Part shown: positions 9,561 to 20,818 of the stretch, in pieces | Layout of the letters: every line of letters begins with the position of its first letter | Position numbering within the stretch: the first letter of the stretch is position 1 | NCBI GenBank assembly: GCA_964019135.1 | Contig: OZ025252.1 | Coordinates: 3,674,823 to 3,738,822 of the forward strand | Length of the DNA stretch: 64,000 nucleotides | Source of the DNA: Arenicola marina | Taxonomy: Eukaryota; Annelida; Polychaeta; Arenicolidae | Direction of reading: 5' to 3' | Made by a program: the position numbers and the translations under genes | The notes under the pieces: model-generated | Databases searched by the model: none | The model's input: the letters and a program-made list of their open reading frames with translations, nothing else | Told to the model about the DNA's origin: nothing

Positions 9561-10992
9561 ACTGGAACTGAAATAAGTCGGTCGGTACGCGAGTGGTTTG
9601 CCAAGCAACAGGGCCCGTGTTTACAAACATTCCTTATAAGGAAAACAATATATTTGCTTAAGTAAAAAGAAATTACTCCGTAAGAAATTTACCAGAGAAC
9701 CGTTTCACAAACATTCACAAGTAAATTAAGTCCTACACAAGTAAATTTTCAAGCAAATTCCTTATGCGAGATCGCGAGTTTTGCAAATGTGCGTTGCCTA
9801 ATAAGCTTAATGGCGAAATAGTCATAGAATTGTTAACATTTAGCAAATATTTCCTTACGCAAAGCCAAAGGCTATAAGTTAGGATCTTTATCTTGGAGAT
9901 GAACAAACAAACAGCTTTGCAGGAAATGATTGGGTTCATTCCTAAAGCCGATTCAAATAAGGATTTATATAGATTTATGTAATCCGGGGCCTGTTTCCTA
10001 CAATTGTTTAGATCTATAAAAAAAACTGTAATTGTAAAGATATAAGCCCCCATTGCCCCAGTCATGACATAGATTGTATGCATTTTTACAAAGTTTAACG
10101 TAACACAAGGCTAGACTACACTTGCATTTGCCGATTTAATCCATTTAATTATCTAATCCACCTCCGCAAGCTGGCAGACGAAACAACGGGCAAGTCTATA
10201 TACAGATATCTATAGTATGGATATGACGAACACACTGAGCTACACTGTGGCGCTGGGTCAGTCGGCATAACCATTAACATTTTGCACGTGGCTATGACGT
10301 CAATTAAAGAAATAAACAATACAATGTTACAAAGATCATGAGTGCACCCCACGCGCATCACTTGGCTTTGTCATCAAGGGGTGGGGGATCCCTACCTATT
10401 CGATTGCTAGTAAATTTAGCGTGTCAATTCCACATAACAATCCATATCAAATGCTGAAGTTTCAGGGAAATCGAAGCGACACATTTTTTTACAGTATCAT
10501 TAAAATAAAGATGCGCATGTAATTGTAAGACTCGTCCAGACGATGTTTTTGTCGTAGTAATACCTCGAATTAGTCGCGCTTCATAGGCAACAACAGAATA
10601 ACTGCCCGTTCGATTTGATAATATTTGGCATGTCACTTGTTTATGACCATTCCTATCAAATTTTCTGCGAAATCGAAGCGAAAGTTTCTTCGTAGATCTC
10701 TAGTCGTTGAAATAATATTGCTATCTGGAATCACAGGATTGGAGAGTAGAAAAGAGAAACATGTTGGTAAATTTGTAATATTTCTGAAGTTCAATCTAAA
10801 ATTAATATGGCCAACTCACAGTAAATGTTATTTGCTTACATTGTAATGCTGCAGGTATGAATTGCAAACAAACAGGGTCTACTGAGTTTAAGGGCTCCCC
10901 TTCCCCAATATAACACCCACCCAAGGCGAAAACTCGCTAAAGCCAGGTCAGATATTAATTACGGAGTGACCCCCGCACGGGCGTGGCTCTGA

Positions 10993-11398
10993 AATGCAGA
11001 GCGCAGCTCAGATTTGCACAGCGCAGCTCTGATTTGCAGGGCGCAGCTCTAATTTGCAGAGCGCAGCTCAAAATTGCAGGGCGCAGCTCTGCTTGCAGGG
11101 CGCAACTTTGATTGCAGGGCGCAGCTCAGATTGCAGGGCGCAGCTCTGATTGCAGGGCGCAGCTCAGATTGCAGGACGCAGCTCTAATTGCAGGGCGCAG
11201 CTCTGATTGCAGGGCGCAGCTCCGATTTGCAGGGCGCAGCTCCGATTTGCAGGGCGCAGTTCTGATTTGCAGGGCGCAGCTCAGATTGCAGGGCGCAGCT
11301 CTGATTGCAGAGCGCAGCTCTGATTGCAGGGCGCAGCTCTGATTTGCAGGGCGCAGCTCCGATTTGCAGGGCGCAGTTCTGATTTGCAGGGCGCAGCT
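10993..11398 (-). repeat. Right minisatellite arm, inverted relative to the left arm
   Basis: About 22 variant copies of the reverse complement of the left-arm unit (CAGGGCGCAGCTCTGATTTG). It is more regular than the left arm and contains a short internal duplication (11216-11280 resembles 11336-11398). Confidence 0.85.
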
Positions 11399-11422
11399 AC
11401 TTTGTACCTATGGGCCACAGTA

Positions 11423-12019
11423 GGAAAACGAATTAAGTAAAGCTACCAAAGAGCATATTTTTGGCTCTGATAGTGGCAAGTAGTTGGTTAATGAGTCATG
11501 GAGGTGGTGGAGGTGTAGTGTCCATTTCCGAACCTTGTGATGTCACAAGGTCCTGATCCCTGAAACAAGCGTCGTATATCGGTCAAGGGTTGTTATCAAC
11601 CGCGGCCAATCGCTAGGACACTTATGTGTTATGCGGTACCCCGGGGAGGGGGGGGGGGGGTACTTAATACATTGCTGCGTTTGGGGGATTCCGCGGGTAA
11701 AGACCCCCCCCCCCCTTTTCACCGCCGAAATCCGCTAGGTCGGGGCGTTTTCCCGCCAAAATCCGCTCGGAAGGGGTATATTTTTTCGCGGCAGCCCGCA
11801 CTATCAACGCATATTTTCAGAGCTCCCCCACCCACCCGCCCCCCCGTCGCAAGTTTTTAAATATCGGCTCTATTTTCATGACAAATATGCGCTCTCCCAG
11901 GCATTAAGGCACCCGCGAAACCCCCTAACCAGATTTGTATAATAGTGCCCCCCCACCCCCGGATGCGGTTCTCGATTCGTTACAACGTCTTAGGACCAAA
12001 ATTCAAGGTTAAGGTCAAG
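11423..12019. other. Non-genic DNA with G and C homopolymer runs
   Basis: Contains a run of about 13 G near 11649 and a run of about 13 C near 11707, in a G/C-skewed block (11640-11960) that may be a decayed MITE. No gene seen. Confidence 0.4.
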
Positions 12020-12117
12020 TGGTCGGATGCCACATTAATTAAAGATATTATATCATTTGTGGTTATGTAAAAAATGTCCCTCACAATTTAGAATTAGTAA
12101 ATGAACATGATTTATTA

Positions 12118-14741
12118 CTGACAGAAGTCTGTCAGAATACTACTATGTTCGGTTTGTAAATGTGTATGTTTGTTTGTCTCCTTTGTTGTCCGCTCGATAC
12201 AGGTCGTAATTCGACAGCTACGAGCATCGGTCTTGACCGAAAGGTAGACTGGTGAAATAGCTCGGCTAAGTTCGTTATTGGCATATGTAGGTCAAAGGTC
12301 AAGGTCACAGCGATTTTTTGAAAAAAAAGTTAAGAACGCGTCTATCTCCCTTAATATTAGATCTAGAGACTTCGGGTAAGTTTTAGAATGTGCTACTATT
12401 TAAGGCGCATCTTTCAGCCGTTGATCACTTTTTGACGCGTCATACTCATTTTCGAGCTACATGACGTTTTATGTTTTCCGAAAAACGCCAAAGATGACCT
12501 TGAACGGTTGTGCTGCGATTTGACCACTTTAGGTTAAAGATATCACTCTGGTGTTCTGGCCTCTCATAAAAATATAAATGAAATTAGCCCCTGTGAAATC
12601 TGAGATTTTTCGCATGCGTCATATGACGTCAGGATGACGTCACTTTTGGTACATACAAAAAATCGTCAAAAATCGGAAAAAAATGCTAAAAATACAAAAA
12701 TGGCGCCATATGGTAGGGAAAAAGATTCCTAGTTCAGCAGAATAATAAAAACAATATGTTCCAATCTTACTTCCGGTTCCAGGAGTGACGGCAATTCCCA
12801 ATGGGACCTCCCATGTTAAAGCCCTCAATCTCTCAGGCTGGGGAAATTTTGTTTGCCCCGTATTTCATAGGTGCCTGCATCAAACAGTTTCGGGATTTTT
12901 TCGTTGGTTAAACAAGGTACCCAGTAACCATGGTCCTTATTAGATGAAATTCGGATAAGAACTGACGTCAAAGGATTTTTTTGAAATTTTCCCTATTGTG
13001 AAAGATAGGAATTTTTGGGGCTTGCAGGGGCTCCCACGGGCGTCCTATTGAAGCCAACGCTCTATGTTTTCAGTTTTTGATGGATAGTAGTAGGATGAGT
13101 CATTAACTATAAACATGGTGACATAGCCTTGTAACTTTTCGGTATATAGTCGAACGCGTTTAACATGGGACCCTATGGAGATAATCAAACTTCCTTCAAT
13201 ATGACGTACTTCCGGTTATGCAATCTCACTTTGCTTTACCTCGGTGCGAGATCTGGACGTGTACAAGAGAATCAATGGCAACCGAAGATTTTCCCAATGA
13301 TAAAGTATACAAATTCCCTCTAACTTAGCAAATTCGTCAAAAATCAGAAAAACTAGCTAGACCTTCGATCTTTGCGTATAATGGTAGGGTAGATATGTCT
13401 CCAGATTACTATTGGCAGTAAAGCATTATTATCCTTCTCATCTTAGCTGCAGAGTCTTTTCTTCGTCTGCTCGTTTTTCATTTATCCATAATGGTGAAGA
13501 ATAGCAAGTTTCGGTAATTAGGTGAAGCTATATCTGAAGAACTAACAGACCTACCGCCGTTCTAATCAACGTTTTGGATTGAGGGCATAAATGTCTGTGT
13601 TTAGTTATTTGAACGTTGCCGTGCGTCATGCCATGACGTCACCATGACGTGATGACGTCATAATTGTATAACCTCTATTACTGGACTATTATACCTCATA
13701 GCGACTACCGGTTGATTTGACGCTGTACCTTATATCAAGGGACAACTGCTGGCGGGCGTAACTTTGTTTGTGGTACGGAAACGTGTAGGTCAAAACTGAC
13801 GTGCACCTCGCGTTAAACGGCGTATTGAACTTGAAAGGGCCGTAACTCGGTTAATATTTGAGCTAGGGAGCCCAGATTTGGCATGAAGCGAGAGGCAAGT
13901 GTAAGGTAAATGACGATAGAATTGCTCTAGGACGCTTAGTTTGGCCGCTACAGCGCTCGCAAGAGGTGCACCCCCCGTTTGCTGAAGCTCCCATTATGAG
14001 TCAACGGCGATATCGAGCGGCAATGGGTCTGCTTTGCGATGGCCGCCGTTTGCTTAATAGCGACGCTAGAGAGTCGGGACTGGTTTCAAAGGACGGGCAA
14101 ACGTCGACTTTGGTGAGGAATCCGCATTCGCTTCTAGCCTAGCACGCTTAGTTTTGACGCTAGAGGGCTCCGTAATTTAGCAATGACGAGTCCGAGAACA
14201 GGCATTAGGGCGGGACCAAGGACACGTAGAAACTCGGGATTTGGCCGAATTCACTCAAAATGGCGCCCTCTATCTGGGAAAACAGCCCGCGTTGAACAGC
14301 AGCCGTTAGATTGTGCTATTCCAGCATCCGCATCGTAGAGGTTCAATTTGGGCTAAATTGCGCTTTCAGCAAGCCCAATACGGCTTTCAGTGGGCAGTGT
14401 GGGCTAGAACTGCCTTGGGATATCGGCACTATTGAGCCCAAATTGGCCATCGAAGGCCATGTTTAGCCCAAATTGGCCGCTGAAGGCGGTAACTATTCCA
14501 ATTTGCCCGTTTATAGCGCTATTGAGCCCAAATTGTTCGTTCAAGGAGCTGTTTAACCCAGTCTGCCCACTGAAGGCATCATGTAGCCAGCACGAGGCAG
14601 GAGCAGCTTATAGTATATGTGTTTCTGCATGTCATCGCCTGTACCATAGTTTCGGCGCATAAATGGTGTCACAGACGTGTGCGTCAAAGATGAAGTCACT
14701 TCTGTCAGTAAGCCTCAGCCTCCGGCTGATTTCGGCTCTTG
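12118..14741. mobile_element. 2.6-kb insertion in an interspersed repeat, direct TTATTA flanks
   Basis: Sequence before 12118 and after 14741 joins into an uninterrupted copy at window positions 1-213, so this block was inserted. TTATTA occurs on both sides (12112-12117 and 14742-14747). The left end is CTGACAGAAGTCTGTCAG; its core recurs inverted (ACTTCTGTCAG) about 35 bp inside the right end, followed by a small AGCC-TCC-GGCT hairpin. Inside are many TGACGTCA sites (12620-12640, 13630-13660), a perfect AGGTCAAAGGTCA at 12289-12301, and imperfect roughly 50-bp repeats of GAGCCCAAATTGGCC type (14340-14590). No open frame of note. Non-autonomous; class unknown. Confidence 0.7.
12289..12301 (+). 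promoter_or_regulatory. DR1 nuclear-receptor element (motif match)
   Basis: AGGTCAAAGGTCA is a perfect direct repeat with one-base spacing, the consensus for RXR/HNF4/COUP-type receptors, and is followed directly by AGGTCAC. It lies inside the 2.6-kb insertion, so it is probably carried by a repeat family. A related stretch is at 34194-34210. Confidence 0.35.
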
Positions 14742-14932
14742 TTATTATTGTGGGCGTTCAAACCACTAGTTCGATTTCGATGCCATTTGGCAAACATGAT
14801 GACACTAACATTGGTACATACTCCAACATGTAGTCACAGCGACACTAAAATCTGTGGCCAATTGCCCGAACAACTGTCAGTATCCGTAAAATCTGAGCCA
14901 AGATTGTTTTTCAGGCTCTCTCTGAAGAATAC

Positions 14933-15516
14933 TGCTACGGGCGTCCGTAGACCAAGTCTTCGTGGCGTGATTTCACTCGCTTTTATTTAAATATTAACAG
15001 CAAAGGATCTCCGGGTCCCGAGGTAGGCGCTGGTCAGGAGTAGCTCTTCGTGGTTCCGAGGCTGGTGATCTTGGTCTTGGCTCCCGGTGGGGATGTGTCT
15101 GCTCGTCCGGCAGCAGGCCCTTATATTGACCGCTGGCGGACGCGATTGTGAGCCAGCCTCCAGAACCAAGACGAGCTGCCTAGATTTTCCTGACCAGGCT
15201 TTAATTTGTGTTTCCTGTGACACCGGAGATTACATATAGCATTCTTCAAACGCATGCAACCGCAACATCAATTATACCAGCACAAAGGTCTGCGCGCGAC
15301 CTTCCCGACAATGTCATCTATAATATAGCTCGATATTTTATAAAACGGTTAATTAGGCAGACATGCGACCTGGCGTCAATAATTGGTACAACACAACCAC
15401 AATTACTTATTTTTAGAGTACAAGGGGCTCGAATCTGTATATATAAATGGTCAGTTCGAACCACGGACTTTCATTTGAGCCTAAATACCAATACTTGAAT
15501 ATTGGGCAGAAACACA
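14933..15516 (-). repeat. LTR (left) of the 14.9-20.8 kb gypsy fossil
   Basis: Matches 20192-20818 over its whole length with small differences. It begins TGCTACGGGCGTCCGTAGAC and ends AGAAACACA on the plus strand. Confidence 0.85.
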
Positions 15517-15902
15517 GATTTTTGCTCGCAAATCGATAACTGCCCTCAGCTTTGGGAACAAGGACCACTGAAGAAGCCCAGGGTGAATGGCTCGGTCTGA
15601 TGACACCCTGGTCTAACATTTGACCAACCTGTCGCGCTATTTCGTCTTTATGCTTGTAAGACGTCCGGTATGGTCGCTGTTTGATCGGAGGATTGTCCCC
15701 CGTGTCAATCACGTGTTCAACACAAGTTGTCGCCCCTAATTCACTCTGATTATTTGCAAAAACATCCCTATAGTCTGTCAGTAGGGCCATCAGTCGATGT
15801 TTTTCGCCAGTCGTGAGGTCAGACTTAGTATGGTCAACGTCAGGCAGCTCAGGAGGACGAGGGAGTTGAGATGGGTCTTTCTCGCTGTCCATGGTAGCAA
15901 TA

Positions 15903-17052
15903 GGGCTGTACAGTTCTCGCGGGTTCTGTTTCCGGTTTAGGTCTTTTGGGGACCAACAAAAAAACACGTGCTCTTAGAACGAGTGCGCATCACGCTGGTG
16001 CCTTGCTGCAACTGCGTGACGCGCACTCATTGTAGTCAACGTTTTAGTGTTGGGAACCGGCCAGCCGCGCGGTTTGTGCCTAAAGAATCGAGTGGGTGTG
16101 AAACAATTTTTTGTTTGCTTTGGTCCAGGCATTGTTAACTGTAAAATCATAATATAGTTAAAGACAAGACATTTATCTCTCCATAATGCATGTGGTCCGT
16201 TCGATGAGACCGTTGGAAGCGTTGTATTTTGAGCCAAATCATCGATGTTTACAGTTCTACGACAAAAGGAGCACCATTGTCCTTAGGATGTCAACAAACG
16301 CCGCCTGGCAGCGAGTGCTCACGCTAAGTTTGTTTACTTCCGGCGAGCGGCGGAGCATTCAAAACGAAGCGAGAGGTGAAATAAATTGTCTGGATTACAA
16401 GAAAATACATTACCAAGCAAAGAAATGAAAGTGCGACGAAAGTCCAAAAAGCCTTAGGAACGTCGTGGCGCACATTGTCGGGTAGGCACTGTATATTTAT
16501 TCTGTTATGAACTTCAACTTGAGCCACCGGTCCGCGATTTCTGCCGATTTCTTGTTTTCGGCCGTGTCAGCGGCATGGCTCTCACACTAGCTCCGTTTAC
16601 GGGCGTGGTCAGAGAGGCATGTACCAGGGCTACATTGTCCTCACCCACTCAGTCCATATAAGGAGCGTTGTTACGTAACCATAGATACCGCGCGCAGAAA
16701 CGCTCGTCATGATGATTATTACGTCATACGACATGGAAAACCCCGCGCAGCACATATCGCCTGACGCTAACAGTCACTCATAAGACAACCGCATTCTGGT
16801 TTATCAACTGCCTAACCGCTCATACATTACATAAATTTACTCGGATGGTTATAATTCGGATATGCACAGAACTTCACAGGTTAGTTGTGCTTCCAAGGAC
16901 AGCTTTAGCCGATCTTGTGTTTGAGGCGAGTGAAGGCAAACAACCGGAAGGTAGGCAGCACCTACAGGCCGTTGATGCTAGGCATTGACGCAGAGCATAG
17001 GCATACCCGTCTCGTGGGGTGTCGATAAGATCCCGAAGTGACTGTACAGCCC
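15903..17052 (+). mobile_element. MITE copy A (GGGCTGTACAG termini, TA target site)
   Basis: 1150 bp with inverted ends GGGCTGTACAGT and ACTGTACAGCCC, flanked by TA on both sides (15901-15902, 17053-17054). It sits inside the gypsy fossil in opposite orientation to copy B. It is about 360 bp longer than copy B because it carries a further insertion at 16284-16632. No transposase, so it is non-autonomous. Confidence 0.88.
16284..16632. mobile_element. hAT-like insertion inside MITE copy A
   Basis: 349 bp flanked by CATTGTCCT on both sides (16275-16283 and 16633-16641). MITE copy B has the uninterrupted site once (GCACCATTGTCCTCACC, read in reverse near 18642-18658). The 8-9 bp duplication and a CAGGGCTA terminus fit the hAT superfamily. 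Related TAGCCCTG ends occur near 2505-2515 and 3640. Confidence 0.7.
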
Positions 17053-18235
17053 TATGCGTGTTGTCTCGCCAAGATGGGTTTTACGATAACTCGTGACTGG
17101 TTTTGGAGTTGCATTGACAAAGAGAAAAGGAACTTGATTGCTTTTAGTGGAGACTAAAGCACGGCCATCAAGCAAACTGTATCGTCTGGTGAGATTAGTG
17201 TTAGGTTCTGTCATACCTGTCAAGTCATCAGTCACATTTGTGTAGGTTTCTGCGGGGACGACCATTCTGCATAATGGCGGCACAGTGAACGTGCTGGCCG
17301 CCACGAGCTTCACTGAATTAACCAGGCTAACGCTGGCCTCCAGTGGAATATCGTCATTGTTATGCAAAGCCAACACTCTATTTTCGAAGTCAATGCATGC
17401 CTTGTGTGTCTGCAGGAAGTCGCATCCTAAGATGAGGTCGTTTGAAATAGATTCCGCCACATACAGATTATGCTTTTTACGGGAACCTGCGAGAGTAATT
17501 GGGATCTCAACTGTACCTAGTAGTTTAACATCACTAGCCATCACGAGCCAGACTCGCACACATGCGGCTCGGGTTCAATCAGTACACTACTGCCGGAGCT
17601 AGTGGCTCCAGGCTCCGCCACCAGGCCACCTTCCATTTCTGGATTCGCCTACCGCTTCGGGCTCAACCTTTTTATTGGGCAACACGTCATTTTCGCTTCG
17701 CGGAAGCCCGAGTGCGATTTCCGCGGGGGTTACGTAACACGCCACGCTATCAGCTGTTTCGGCCGCATAATACGCCTTTGGCCGCTGTTGCTCAACTAAT
17801 ACATCGGGTATGGCGCTCACCAACGACACACGCTCAACTGGCTGGATTTTCGTGGATGCATAACATAAGTTAAACTTAGTGCGCGGCGCTCCGGCCGGGC
17901 CTGAGGACGACTGGCTCGCGTGCGCGCTGTCAGAGGCGCGCCCGCCAGCGGTATCGTCACAACAAACATTTGAATTAACACAACGCCTAGCGTTATATCT
18001 ATCGTACATTTCTCTTGATATTAATTCACTATCACTGCATGCTCTATACACACAATCATTGGGTGGATACATTATTTCGTCACCGGGAGGTACACTATTT
18101 ACCCGAGTCAATAATTTGATGGGGACGTCACCAATAGCCCGTGGTAGGATCGGTTGAATGACATCACTTACTTGTTCGCCAGCAACCATTGAAATAGGAG
18201 TGTTACCACACGAGTTCAGTGAGTTCAAAGTCATA

Positions 18236-19024
18236 GGGCTGTACAGTCACTTCGGGATCTTATCGAGACCCCACGAGACAGGGATACCTATGCTCTACGT
18301 CAATGCCCAGCATCAACGGCCTGTATGTGCTGCCTAACTTCCGGTTGTTTGCCTTCACTCGCCTCACACACAAGATCTGCTAAAGCTGTCCTTGGAAGCA
18401 CAAATAACCACTGAAGTTATGTGCATATCCGAATTATAACCATCCGAGTAGATTTATGTAATGTATGAGCGGTCAGGCAGTTGATAAACCAGAATGCGGT
18501 TGTCTCATGAGTGACTGTCAGTGTCAGGCGATCTAATGTGTTGCGCGGGGTTTTCCATGTCGTATGACGTAATAATCATCATGACGCGCGTGTCTGCGCG
18601 CGGTATCTATGGTTACGTAACAACGCTCCTTATGTGGACTGAGCAGGTGAGGACAATGGTGCTCCGTTTGTCGTAGAACCGTCGATGATTTGGCTCAAAA
18701 AACAACGCTTCCAACAGTCTCATCGAACGGTCCCCATGCATTATGGAGAGATAAATGTCTTATCTTTAATTATATTATGATTTTATAGTTAGCCATGCCT
18801 GGACCAAAGCAAACAAAAAATAGTTTCACACCCACTCGATTCTTCACGCAAAAACCGCGCAGCCGGCCGGTTCCCAACACTAAAACGTTGACTACAATGA
18901 GTGCGAGTCACGCAGTTGCAGCAAGGCACCAGCGTGATGCGCACTCGTTCTAAGAGCACGTGTTTTTTTGTTGGTCCCCAAAAGACCTAAACCGGATATA
19001 GAACCCGCGAGAACTGTACAGCCC
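18236..19024 (-). mobile_element. MITE copy B (GGGCTGTACAG termini, TA target site)
   Basis: 789 bp, reverse complement of copy A apart from the hAT-like insert. Ends GGGCTGTACAG and CTGTACAGCCC with TA on both sides (18234-18235, 19025-19026). It lies in the same gypsy fossil as copy A, so the family was active after that element inserted. Confidence 0.88.
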
Positions 19025-20191
19025 TATAGCGATGTCGTCAGCGCGGTCCCACTCAGTGTACATCATAGCGCTGGGCTGTGGGTGCGGGCTCCAGTCTCTC
19101 CCCCTGAGACTGGGGCCTCAGTAGTTTCCCTGCTGTCCGTGTGCAGGCCGGGGTGGCGGAGGGAAGTTGGGGTAGTTCTGGACCGGCCTCCGGTAGTTGT
19201 AGCTGTTCCGGGGTGGCATCTGGTTGTCTCGGCCGTCGCCGTACTTGATTTGGTCGCTCATCCGTTGCTTCGTCCGGCACTCACGCTCCATATGACCACG
19301 GCGATGGCAAAAGGAACACATGACGGAGGGTCCGGCCCGCTCCTGACAGGCTCGCTCCACGTGGCCAACCCTCTGGCAGCGATTACAGATGGGTCGGCCG
19401 TCGGTAGTGCGGAGACTGCGGAATGGGCGTTGGTCATCTGGGGCGCTCCTGGGATGGGATTGTCGCCTCTTCACTTCGTCCTTGAGTTGGGTAACCGATT
19501 CCGTTAGGGCGGCCAATTGAGGGGCGAGGGCTGCTATACCGATATCTTGACCGGGTCGGGACAGGGAGTGGGTGGTCACTTTCGTAACCGAGTCTTTAAC
19601 CCTGGCACTGTTTATAGCCTCTTCGAGGGTTGCTGGGGCTCGCTCCAAGACAAAGGTCTTCAGGTCATCCCTCAGGCCACGAATAAACGTATGGAGCTAG
19701 TGCGGGTGCTGAAAGTGCTAAGGGTCCCACAGAAGGAGGAATTAAACCAGTGCCATTTGGAGGGTATCCCTACGAAGACCCGGCAGCGTGGCTGCGCAAA
19801 TTTGACATTTTTGCCACAGCCCATGGCTGGAAACCCGTAACCAGGGCTTCCGTGTTTGGGGTGTATCTCACAGGGCCAGCAGAGACATGGTTTTGTTATC
19901 TCCCACCCGCCATTAAAGGAGATTACGATCGGCTCATTAAACGCTTCCAGGAACGTTTCTCTGGTCGCACTTTGACTTATATCAAGGAACAGGCACTCGT
20001 TGAACGCCTGGACGCGTATCTAGATGACTTTTATCGTCTGTGTGCCCAACTAGAAGCCGACCCTCGCCATAGGCTCCATCTTTTCTACCACCAGCCATGT
20101 TAAATGGTGAAATAAAGAATGAAACTAAACTTACGGGTTAGCTGTAGGTGCTGCCTTTGCTGCGAGGTTGACCAGACCGGATCTCCAACAG

Positions 20192-20818
20192 TGCTACGGG
20201 CGTCCGTAGACCAATAAGTCCTCGTGGCGTGATTTCACTCGCTTTTATTTAAATATTAACAGCAATGGATCTCCGGGTCCCGAGGTAGGCGCTGGTCAGG
20301 AGTAGCTCTTCGTGGTTCCGAGGCTGGTGATCTTGGTCTTGGCTCCCGATGGGGATGTGTCTGCTCGTCCGGCAGCAGGCCCTTATATTGACCGCTGGCG
20401 GACGCGATTGTGAGCCAGCCTCCAGAACCAAGGCGAGCTCCCTAGATTTTCCTGACCAGGCTTTAATTTGTGTTCCCTGGGACACCGGAGATTACATATA
20501 GCATTCTTCAAACGCATGCAACCGTAACATCAATTATACCAGCACAAAGGTCTGCGCGCGACCTTTCCGACAATGTCACCTATAATATAGCTCGATATTT
20601 TATAAAACGGTTAATTAGGCAGACATGCGACCTGGCCTCAATAATTAGTATGACACAACCACAAATCCTTATTTTTAGAGTACAAGGGATTGTTGTGGCT
20701 CGAATCTGTATATATAAATGGTCAGTTCGAACCACGGGCTTTCATTTGAGCCAAAATACCAATATCGGCGTGGTCTTTAACTAAACTAAATAATACTTGA
20801 ATATTGGGCAGAAACACA
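20192..20818 (-). repeat. LTR (right) of the gypsy fossil
   Basis: Partner of 14933-15516; it carries a few short extra segments (for example near 20695 and 20765). In the element's own orientation this is the 5' LTR. Confidence 0.85.

Larger units (their letters stand above)
9171..11420. mobile_element. TIR element whose arms are inverted minisatellite arrays
   Basis: The left end reads CTGTGGCCCATAGGTACAAA and the right end is its exact reverse complement. Both are flanked by TA (9169-9170, 11421-11422), which suggests a TA target duplication. Just inside each end is an array of a roughly 20-bp unit (AGAGCTGCGCCCTGCAAATC): 9191-9560 on the left, and 10993-11398 on the right in reverse orientation. 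The 1.4-kb centre encodes nothing recognised. A non-autonomous Tc1/mariner-like or other TA-targeting element is the best guess. Confidence 0.75.
14933..20818 (-). mobile_element. Ty3/gypsy-type LTR retrotransposon fossil with nested insertions
   Basis: The terminal repeats are 14933-15516 and 20192-20818, similar at roughly 95% by eye, both starting TG and ending CA on the plus strand. Parts by protein resemblance: gag with two CCHC zinc knuckles (19118-19648), a further gag-like piece on the other strand (19750-20103), a retropepsin-like region (16978-17559) with adjacent upstream polyprotein (17599-18234), and the start of a reverse transcriptase (about 15520-15900). Two copies of one MITE family are inserted in it (15903-17052 and 18236-19024). 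It is broken, with several large disruptions, and lacks most of pol. LTR similarity suggests moderate age, with the MITEs younger than the element. Confidence 0.85.
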
